Shown here piece by piece: positions 49,134 through 58,588 of a DNA stretch of 64,000 nt. The notes beneath the pieces were generated by a model. That model was not told the DNA's origin. It was given only the letters and a program-made list of their open reading frames with translations, and searched no databases. The translations under genes and the position numbers were made by a program. Every line of letters begins with the position of its first letter. Position 1 is the first letter of the stretch. The stretch covers positions 182,705,118-182,769,117 of the forward strand of contig CM035413.1 of the NCBI GenBank assembly GCA_020310875.1. Direction: 5' to 3'. The DNA is from Ceratopteris richardii. Taxonomy: Eukaryota > Streptophyta > Polypodiopsida > Polypodiales > Pteridaceae.

Positions 49134-52100
49134 CAGCACTTTGCTTTCCCAGCTCAGGATCGTTTTACCATGCCCCACAAGAGAATCTGGTTTGGATTGT
49201 ACTTAGCATGTACTGGACCTCAAACGGTTGATCTAGCCAGCTGGATAATTGATCAGCTCTATTTGGCACAACATAGGTGGGAGCGAAAGAAGGTAATCAA
49301 TGGATGTTGCGCCCTCACCAGGATCATATATATGTGCTTGGCGTATGACTTACCAATTGAGCGTGCCATGACCAGTGAGGAACTCAAAGCATTTAAAGGC
49401 ACTACGAGGAAGGCTAGAAAGTCTAGCAAAGGCAGAGCCGGAAAGCGGATGAGAGGTACTATCCCGTGCCTACAAGTCCCAGAATCACCCTCTCCACAAC
49501 CATCTCCAGAGCAGTCACCAACAGCAGCCACTCCCACAGTACCACCAATTCGTATACGGTTATCAAGACCAGTTACGCCGGAGGGCACCACCAGTACTGT
49601 TGCACCTCAAGCAGCCACAACCACAGAACCCATCACCACAGCAGCTGAACTTCCCACCACTATTGGTGCGGAAGCTTTCTCTTTTCCAATACCGCATTTA
49701 GAACCAGGACAAGCAGAGCCACTGGACCAAACTTTTGATTTTGAGATGCCCGATGCATTCTCCAATGAGTTCCAGTTTTCAGAAGGACAATTGTTTTCTC
49801 AAGAATTTGAAAGGCCTAGCTACCCTACTACACCCAGGGATCAGCCACAAGGACAGATCGTGTCCAGCTCTGATGACAAAAGAACAGCAACTGATGACGA
49901 TGAAGGAGACGACGAAGCTAGCCAGGGAACACATGAATCCCAAGAGCATGAACAGACAGATGGCCAAGGCCAACAAACAGACACACATGGTGATACAAGT
50001 ACCCATGAAGATGAAACTTACGAGGCAGCAGCTTACACACTAGCTATTAAGAAGCTGTATAGAACTATGGAAAAAGTTTGGGCACGCAAGAAGCTGACAG
50101 AGGAAGAGAGCCAAAAAATAATAGAACAAGAACTTGTCACAGGCAGATTCGAAGACGCATACATCAAAGGATTCAAAGAATTAGTCACATCAGTAGGCTC
50201 CAACGAGGCACTCAGGTACTTGCAACGAAAGCCACTACCACAGTTTGACCCCCGCAGAGTACGACTACTTTCAAAGCCCGGCGAATACATTCGTGTACCA
50301 ACCGGAGCACAATCTTCAGAACAAGCCAGGGAGGCACGCCTCGTCCCCGAAAGTTCATTGGCCGTAGAAACCATCATTGTAGATTCCCCACCCCGCGCTA
50401 CAACTGTACCTACCTCAGCAGTCACTGAAGTACCGACCACCCCAACCGCTCCTCTCTCACCACCCGTCCATCCAGCCTCCCCTCTTCACCCTCCTTCCCC
50501 CAGACCCACATCTTCATTCGCCGGTGGTGTTGCAGAAATTGTCTTTACGACCACTAACCCCACAATTCCCGCGCCCATTAGCCCTAGTCTACCCCCTCCC
50601 ACATCCACCTTTCTATCCAACCCTTTCCTCCATCCATCTTTTCCATCTTTCCCCACAACTCCAAGACCCCTTTTCCCATTCCCACCGCCCTTAACCTTCT
50701 CCCCCGTCTCACCTCCCCGACCCACTGTAACCCCTCTTTCCCCTTTCCACCAAGCTGCTCCAGCCATCCCCCCTGTAAATTACCCCTCAACCTTTGTAAA
50801 TCCCGTATTTACACCAGCACGAGCACCCACGATCACCCCCATATTCACGGTCACCGCACTAGATACGTCCACTGACATGGACATCTCACCACCCACTGCA
50901 CCATCACTCACTTCACTCATGGCACAAACATTTTTAGGCACATCACAATTTTCAACAATCACTACATCATCCACCTTCCCACCACCATTCCCCATTCCCG
51001 TTGCATCTACACCAACTGCATCTTCATTTAGCACCCCATTAATACTATCACCCACTGTAGATAATGCATTTCGACAGATGTTCATGTGTATGACGCAAGT
51101 AAGAGATGAGTTCACATCTCTTGGTGATAATTATCAGCAGCTGCAGAGGACAACCAATGACTTACAGTCACAGCTTAATTTATTGTCTATCGAGAATGCC
51201 TCTCTGAACACCCGATACCAGGAATTACGCGAGGCATATCGCAAATTGGAACTAGAAAGCGAAGAGAAGACCAAGGAAGCCACTGCTGACCTGGATAATT
51301 TATTAAGAGCCCAGACAGTCCGCGATGCAACGCTAACACGAAACATGGGCTTACTACGAAGACACCTAGCAGCCGCCAAGGAAGAAAACCAGCGCTTACA
51401 GGATCAGAACCGAGAAAACTTAGAAGCAGCGCTCGACCACCCAGACCAACCACTCAGTCCTAGCAGGCTCAAAGCCATTCCTTCAGATTCGATGAGGATG
51501 CTGCTAGACGATCATGTAAGATTACTAGATGAATACGACCGCATGAACGAGGAGTTATAGAAACTCAAAGAAGATCACAAATTACTCCAGTTACGAGAAC
51601 CGGCACACCACGACATACCAGCACCTGTGGACCCCTCTCCTGACCTCCTAGAGGAACTCAACTCATTACGGGCCCAAGTATCGACCCTTGAATCAAGGAT
51701 TGCAGTATATGAAGCACCACCAAGGCCAGATTCCCCACTTGAGCTACCAGTTGAAGAAGAAACTGTCACCATCCCAGTGGAGGAAACGTTTGAAGAAGCG
51801 TACGAGCCACAACCCATCCCAGGCGGACGCATCACGGCCGAAGGCCAGATGACGTAGGAACTTCCGACCCCCGCGTGGATGAAGACTATTGAGGAACTTG
51901 GAACAACGCACTCAGCTAGAGTAGAGGCACAATTACATGCCATGGCGATGATAGAAGAAAGAATATTACAGTCTCCATTCTTTGCTCATTTGGCCCCGCG
52001 ACGATACATATCTGGGCATGAGCTACAGTATAAACCGTATTTCATGTTAATGGCCGAATACCAGTTAGCCATTGAGAAAGTGACAGGTAAGAAACCATCG

Positions 52101-52952
52101 CATGCAACTCAATTCGAGGCGGCTGATCTACCACCAGATGCACAGAAAGGAAGGATCTATCAACCAGAGTGGCGAAAAAATTTACTACAGCAGTATCCAG
52201 AGATGATGAGTACATGGGTAAAGGCACCTTTGCACTTAAAGTACAACCCGTGTTGGGGACCAGTGCCACGACGCCGTTCCTGGACTGCCTTTGCTATTAA
52301 GGTACAAAACAATAAGCAGTGCCAAGACTGGTTGAATTACCCCTATTTTAAGCCACCCATTGAGTTACCAACTGTTGGCTACATGATGGCTACAATTCGC
52401 CACTGGCTCCCTAGATTAAAGCATATGGATGATATAGCGGCGCAGATGACTGTCGAAATCTTTGACATGATGCAAATGATTTTTAAAGTCTTCCGACGCG
52501 TCAAGGCACCACATGTCAACACCCCAGGCTTTGAGCATGGCAATTTTGATCTGGTATATGATATGAGTACAACGCCATCGCTACGGGTGTGTTATGCCTG
52601 GCACTGCAGAATAAAGTACCTATCGGCGTGCTACAAGCAGACATTCGAAGAGATGTTCACAACCGGCTTCTGGGAATACCATTCAGAGGTATTCATAAGC
52701 ACGCCTACACATTTATTACAATTATTTGCCTCTGAACGAATGGTCTATTCCACACACTATCAGCTCCCGCCACCGGAAGAACCGCAACCAATCGATTGGG
52801 AGAAACTCGAGGCAGACCTGGCCCGAGGCATTCGTATCTCCGAGCACACCCTCGCTCAAGACCTCCTACAGAACTATATCCGGCAGACCTCACAGCAAGG
52901 TTCTGTCAGGGACGACAGAAGCGAGAGGGAGGGGGGTGTTGGAAGAAGCTAG
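49134..52952 (+). pseudogene. Extra ORF of element F, main part (after J): Pro-rich region, coiled coil, C-terminal domain
   Basis: One frame runs from the J site to 52952 with only TAG 51558 and TAG 51855. Order: globular end (RIWFGLYLACTGPQTVDLAS, to about 49400), basic stretch KARKSSKGRAGKRMRG, acidic part (49850-50040), long Pro/Thr/Ser-rich part (50390-51060), heptad coiled coil (51080-51720, QLNLLSIENASLNTRYQELR), then a C-terminal globular domain rich in aromatic residues (51880-52850, FFAHLAPRRYISGHELQYKP, CYAWHCRIKYLSACYK). It reads through the purine tract (SEREGG) and stops 16 bases into the 3' LTR. No signal peptide or membrane span is visible. D has the same plan without the C-terminal domain. 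Function unknown. Confidence 0.75.
52921..52936 (+). other. Polypurine tract of element F
   Basis: GCGAGAGGGAGGGGGG directly precedes the 3' LTR; it is also translated as part of the extra ORF. Confidence 0.9.
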
Positions 52953-53575
52953 AGGCACAGATGACACAGAAGCATGTAACGACAAAGCAGGGAGCCAGTC
53001 GAATCATTTTTCAAATAATTATGTTTCCAAATACTTTCCAAAAACCTCCAACAGTGATTTTTATCACTATTGTAACATATGTAACATAGAAAACCCCATT
53101 TTGTAATCCATAACTCCATTTTGTGCAAGCCGAGGAGTCCTCGAGCTTGAGGAGCTTAGGTAGAATGCGCGTACCAATTTTCGTTATTTTTAGATACCGT
53201 TTACCCTTCCAAATAGCATCTAGGACCTAATTTTTAACTATGCCGGTCACTAGATGTGAAACCGGTCAAAACTAGTTTAGAAACTATAAAAAGAGCTAGA
53301 GAGCTCATTTTTGAGGTTAGCTTGTTGGAGTTTAGAGTTCTTTTGAGCTTGTAATAGTGTTCTTGAGTAATAGAGTTGATTTCTCACCTTCCATTGTGTC
53401 TTGCTTGTCTCTTCGTAGTGTGTGTGTATGTGTGTGTGCATTTCTATGCTTCTCACCTTCACTCTCACTTCATCTCACATTCACGATCTTCATATCACTC
53501 CTATCTCTTCCCCGGATTGACAATTAAGGAGGTGAAGCTTCTTAACGTGGTACTTACCATTGTGCTAGAGCAACA
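52937..53575 (+). repeat. 3' LTR of element F
   Basis: 639 bp, TGTTGGAAGA...GAGCAACA, TATAAAA at 53285-53291, followed by ATGAC (53576-53580). Confidence 0.95.
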
Positions 53576-53580
53576 ATGAC

Positions 53581-54037
53581 CAACATATGCTTCTACAACA
53601 TCTCCTTGTCATCTCCACAAATTTTCATGTTCAAATGAGCTCTTTATATAGAGCTATGGGTATGGGACTTTTCACCTACCCTTGCATATTCTCTCACCTC
53701 TTGACCTTTCACTTCATGTCCTTTCTCCTTCCATTGCCTTGAATGGCTTTTGGTGCTCCAAATCACTCCATGTGGATAAGGCCACGACTTTTTCTAGTAT
53801 TCCATCTCTCTCTTTTTACATTTTGGTTTTTATATAAGCCATAAATACATTTGCCCTTTTTATTTCAACACTCTGCTCTAAGGTTATGAGTGTGCCCTTT
53901 ATATTTTTAGGGTCTAGCTTCATTTTGTTCTTACAACAAATACATAAATACATAAATGATGAAGAGTTAATAAATGAGAGGTGAGTACGTGTCAAGCCTC
54001 ACAATTGGAGCTTGCACATGTACCATAATTTATAACA
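53581..54037. mobile_element. Insertion K, right part
   Basis: 53581-54025 continues the second 0.72-kb copy (compare 30122-30556), ending ACATGTACCA; then TAATTTATAACA and the AGCTC duplication at 54038-54042. A few small differences (an extra AAATACAT near 53945) separate the copies. No gene is visible. Confidence 0.7.
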
Positions 54038-55094
54038 AGCTCTTGTCTAGGTTCATAGTTGTTGGCCCTTGTTGAAATCGAGCCTGGTAGGCCTTGACCA
54101 TCATGTCCAAGTCTTTTGGGATTGGATCTACAAGAAAAGACCCTGGTTGTGGTCTATTTATAATGATTGGTGGGGTGGGATGAGGTAGTGTGGATGGAGT
54201 TTCAGCATGCAAGGGATTTTGAGAGGCAATGTCTTTTATTATTGTTTTTGCATCTTTCATGCTTTCTTCTAGTTCAGATAAATTTCTATTCCACTTATGG
54301 TTGGACTTCTCTTTGGTATCCTTCCATGTTCTTGTTTTTATCTTATTAGGCTATCTTGATTCACTTGACTCTAATTGATCAGTTGGTTTTGCTTGTTGTA
54401 AGGCGTGTGCCCTAGTAACTGCTTGTATAGGAGCCATATTAATGCGACTTGAACTTGAATCCACCACTAAACCTACCACATTAATTGGTGTAACCTTGGG
54501 CATACTAGAGGGGTTCCTTGGACAATCTCTAGGGAGATGTTCTTTGCCACACTCATGGCAAAATCCTTGTATTGTGATGCTTTGTCCTTGTCGTAGAGCC
54601 AATGGGTGGGGACATTCACAAATGAAATGGTCACCCTGACATTTAGAACATGGTCCTCTAGGGGCTTGTGGTCTTAGTTATCTCAATTGGGGCCTAAGGT
54701 TAGGATTTGTATACATGCGAATGGAGTATTCTGGCTCCCAATTTCGTTCCATAGGTGTGTCTCATGTAGATAAGGATGAATCTCACTATGCTTAGGTGAC
54801 TCTGTGTAATAATCTTGTGGACTATCTTCATGGGAGTAGTCAAAACTATGAGCATGCAGGTTATTTTTTGAGACCAATGGGGTTATTCGCACCAATGCTC
54901 TATTAGGGTTATCTTCTAACACTACATACTTAATTGGAATCACATTGGCAAGAGTTGGTGATTGGTTTCCTAGGACAGGTTGTGGCCTATATGACACCTC
55001 ATATTGTTGTTGTGGCCTATAATACGGTTGTTGGTATTGGTTTTGATACCTACCCTGTTGGTAAGGTTGCTGATAGTTTTGTCTAATAGCCTCC
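54038..55094 (-). pseudogene. Element G (gypsy, F family), right piece: gag C-terminal part
   Basis: On the minus strand from 55094: a Tyr/Gln-rich stretch (YRPQQQYEVSYRPQPV), NVIPIKYVVLEDNPNRALV, DSPQDYYTESPKHSE, then knuckles CSKCQGDHFICEC and CHECGKEHLPRDC with the X3 spacing of F, TPINVVGLV, a TAG at 54351, and the linker KDLDMMVKAYQARFQQGP. It is cut on the left by K (resuming at 29613) and on the right by H at 55095. A stop near 54676 and a frameshift also occur. Confidence 0.85.
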
Positions 55095-55930
55095 TGTTGG
55101 AAGATGCATTTTTGGAAACCTTTTTGAAGGAAAATAATTATAAAATGATAGAAATTTGTAAAAATATTTATGCAATTGTTGTAAAAATAAGGAAGAGTCT
55201 TCCTTATGTAGGTTAGAATCTTATGTATTTTTTCTAGAATTTTTGGAAACTCCTAGATAGCATATTTTTAGAATAATAGAGGAAAGGACCAAAATTCAAG
55301 TGTGAAAAGGGACACTTGAAAATGTATATAAGCTAATTTCCTCTATTATGAGGGGGTTGGTTAATCATTTGTATCCATGCTATCTAAGTGAATAGAGAAG
55401 GAGTTTTCTGCTGAAAATCGTGTTTCTCCTCTTTTGTGTGGTTTCTTAGATTTGTGAGTCTAGTTCTTGTGCATCCATGGAGATTTGTGAGCTTCTTTTG
55501 TGTAAATCTGTTGAATGTGTATGAAGAGAGTTGAATACTGATATGTTAAAGTGATAAGTTGATGAAGAATGGTGCTGGAGCTGAAAATTGTCTGTTTTCA
55601 CAGAATCGCAATTGTCTCATCTGTATGACACAGGTGATATTTTTTGATTTTGACTTCATAATTGTGTTCTGCTGATAAAATAGCATGTAATAGACACCAA
55701 GATTGTAGAAAATGGTGGAGATTTGCACAAGATAATCCAAACCCTAGAAATTCCTCTTCATCTTCACTAATCTCAGAAATCCAGCCATTATTCTCTTATT
55801 TCTTGGATTCTATCATCTTGAAGGGGCTGTGGTCTCAAGAATACTTCCAGGATTGACAAAATAAAGATGTTTTGTTGATTCTTTGTGCTAAATGATTGGA
55901 GAGGACAACTCCAAAGATCAATAACAAACA
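55095..55930 (+). repeat. 5' LTR of element H
   Basis: It starts TGTTGGAAGATG exactly where G sequence breaks off, and ends ATAACAAACA before the PBS; 836 bp. TATATAAG lies at 55325-55332. The partner LTR is outside the window. Confidence 0.8.
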
Positions 55931-55935
55931 TTTTT

Positions 55936-55953
55936 TGGCGCCGTTGGCGGGGA
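55936..55953 (+). other. Primer binding site of element H
   Basis: TGGCGCCGTTGGCGGGGA differs from the tRNA-Asp site of F and J by one base. Confidence 0.85.
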
Positions 55954-58588
55954 GTAATTCAAAAGCTTCATTGAAGTTGGACCTTGCTGGATTTTCTATT
56001 GATGATTGTAACACACACAAGGAAAATGTAACACTCTTTAATCAAGAAATGTGAACATGAAAAGGTAGATGTCTTTTGTTTGTCTTTTGGGAAAAGAAAG
56101 CAATAGATCATCTTTTAGAATTGGAAGTGTTGAGATTTTTGTAAATTGATAGTTGCTCATTACATTGTTGAAGTAAAAGTGCAGGTGTGTGGAAGATTTG
56201 AGCCAAGAAAGCTGAAGAGGAGGTAACATGAGTCTATTCTTGCATTTTTAGAGTTCTTTTTTACCAAGTACTAGGCACCATGGGTGATCTTGGGAAGATA
56301 ACATGGTTGCACTAAGGAAAAGTCAGTTAAAATAGCTAGATGCAAGTAGAAAGGATTCAATTGTTAATCAAATCTGAGCATAAATCTTGAGTTGATCTGC
56401 ATTTTGAAGAGAAATATGTGATTGAGTTTATCTTTGCAAAAATTGCTTGCATTCCATAGCACATTTTCTTTGGAAAAATTTTCTCATGAACTTTTGTGAT
56501 AGCTAAAGCCATAAGAAATCATAACCAATCAAGAAACATAGGATCAGTAGATCACCAAAACCAGAAACCCTAAGTAAAGTGTTCACCTTTATTTTAGGGC
56601 AAAACACTAAAAAAAAAAATTCATAAAATTCATTAAAAACAATCAAACAAATTTCTTTTCTGCTTAGGAAGTGGGACTGGAGCTTTGAGGATAAGAGTAA
56701 TAGGAACCAAGTAAGAGAAAAGTAAAAAAATTGTCAAAAATTAGCAGACTTGAAAAACACGATTTTCTGTACAACATCGCGATTTTCTGATTAATGATTG
56801 TGATTGTGAGGTAAACTTGCAGGTGATTGTGGAATTGGAATTGGTAATGGATACTGAAGGGAAACAAGAGAAAGGAATACTCAAATTTTCATAAAATCAG
56901 AAGTTTAGAAAAAACACGATTTTCTGCACAAAATCGCGATTTTCTGATTTTGGTGCAAAAGTACACGAATTAGGTGAATTACAAAGGAGAGAAGGTATTG
57001 AAAGAGAAGAAGAAGAAAGAATACTCAAATTTGCACAAGATAAGATCTACAGAAAAAACACGATTTTCTGTACAAAATCGCGATTTTCTATAAGGGAAAA
57101 TTTCTAGAATTTTAGCATATTTGGGTTCTTTGAGAAAAGAAAATTGCCAAAGATGTCATCAAGAGGGGGTAAGTAAAGATTGGACAAGTGGAAGAGTGAA
57201 GAATTGTGGAAATCACACAAAATCGCGATTTTCTGGACACTATAAAAACCTGTAATTCAAAGAAAAATTCATTTGAGTGAGTGTGAGAGAGAGAGAGAGA
57301 GCAGCCAAAATCGCGACTTTCAGCAAAATTCAAACTTTGGAGAAACTTCCACCTAAGCAAGCAAGGTAAGGAGTCTTAACATCATTTTTTGTGCATATTC
57401 TTACATTTGAGTGGTTTTATAACACAAAAAAATAGAAAATAATAAAAAATCATGGAATCGCGATCTTCTGATTTTTTGGGTTTTCAGTAGGAAAAAAGTA
57501 GTTTTTAATAAATTTCTTTCATTGCATGTTAAAAAATCAATAAGGTGATTCTATTAGGAGAAAGAGAAATCTCAAAATCAAAACTTGAAAAAATTCAAAA
57601 AATTGTTCAAAATCGCGATTTTGAAGTCAACACAAAATCGTGATTTTGAGCACCCAGAACAACATCGTGATTCCCAGAACACGATTTTCATCAGAAAATC
57701 GTGTTACTTACAATTGTGAGCAATCACGATTGTCTGGGAACAAAATCGTGAAAAACACAATTTTGTACACAGAGTCATGAAAAACACGACTTTGGGCACA
57801 GAATCGTGAAAAACACGATTTTGAGCACAGAATCGTGAAAAACACGATTTTGTACACAGAATCGTGAAAAACACGATTTTGAGCACAAAATCGTGAAAAA
57901 CACGATTTTGAGTTCAAAATCGTGAAAAACACGATTTTAGTCACAAAATGGTGGAAAAACACTACCCTAGTTAGAAAATCGTGGAAAACACGATTTTGAG
58001 CACAAAGTTGTGAAAAACACGACTTTGGGCACAGAATAGTGAAAAACACGATTTTGGGCACAGAATCGTGAAAAACACGATTTTGAGCACAGAATCGTGA
58101 AAAACACGATTTTGTACACAGAATCGTGAAAAACACGATTTTGAGCACAGAATCGTGAAAAACACGATTTTGAGTTCAAAATCGTGAAAAACAAGATTTT
58201 AGTCACAAAATCGTGGAAAAACACTACCCTAGTTAGAAAATCGTGAAAAACACGATTTTGAGCACAAAGTAGTGAAAAACACGACTTTGGGCACAGAATC
58301 GTGAAAAACAAGACTTTGAGCACAGAATCGTGAAAAACACGATTTTAGTCGATTTTCAACAGAAAATAGTAAAAAATAACTAGTTTGAACACAAAATCGT
58401 GAAAAACACGATTCTGAGTTCAAAATCGTGGAAAACACTATTTTAGTCAAAAAATCGTGAAAAACACTTTCTTAGGTAGAAAATCGTGGGAAACACGATT
58501 TTCAACAGAAATTGGTGAAAAATCACTAGTTTGAACACAAAATCGTGAAAAACACGATTTTGAGTTCAAAATTGTGAAAATTAGCTGA
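55954..58588 (+). other. Long leader of element H
   Basis: About 2.6 kb without a credible gene. From 56755 to 57640 it carries scattered copies of ACACGATTTTCTG and ATCGCGATTTTCTG, often paired about 20 bases apart (56755-56790, 56911-56948, 57055-57090). An AG microsatellite lies at 57285-57302. The dense array at 57600-58580 follows. A possible acceptor AACTTGCAGG is at 56814. Confidence 0.75.
57600..58580 (+). repeat. Array of about 27 hairpin units, about 31 bp each, with higher-order period
   Basis: The typical unit has arms AAAATCGTG and CACGATTTT separated by five A, then GAGCACAG or a variant (GTACACAG, GGGCACAG, GAGTTC). The arms pair perfectly over nine bases. A higher-order repeat of about 262 bases is seen, e.g. 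ACTACCCTAGTTAG at 57961 and 58223. Long antisense ORFs across it (VFFTILCSKSCFSRF repeats) are by-products. Confidence 0.95.

Larger units (their letters stand above)
30844..53575 (+). mobile_element. Element F: giant Ty3/gypsy retrotransposon with extra ORF, containing element J
   Basis: Two 639-bp LTRs, a five-base duplication (ATGAC), PBS, repeat-filled leader, gag, protease, RT, RNase H, integrase, a second protease-like domain, an extra ORF and a purine tract are all present. The span is 22,732 bp; without J and its duplication it is about 17.3 kb, very long for this class. I count about 13 LTR differences (2%), nearly all transitions. Lesions are few: stops at 36091, 37885, 51558 and 51855, a one-base frameshift near 38190 and another near 43666. 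Confidence 0.95.

Noticed and set aside
57704-58450. Long antisense ORFs encoding repeated VFFTILCSKSCFSRF
   Set aside because: They arise from the 31-bp hairpin array read on the minus strand; no start context, domain or conservation beyond the repeat period.
57600-58580. CRISPR-like regular repeats
   Set aside because: There are no unique spacers: the whole unit repeats, the short inter-arm and linker segments recur, and the context is a plant retrotransposon leader.
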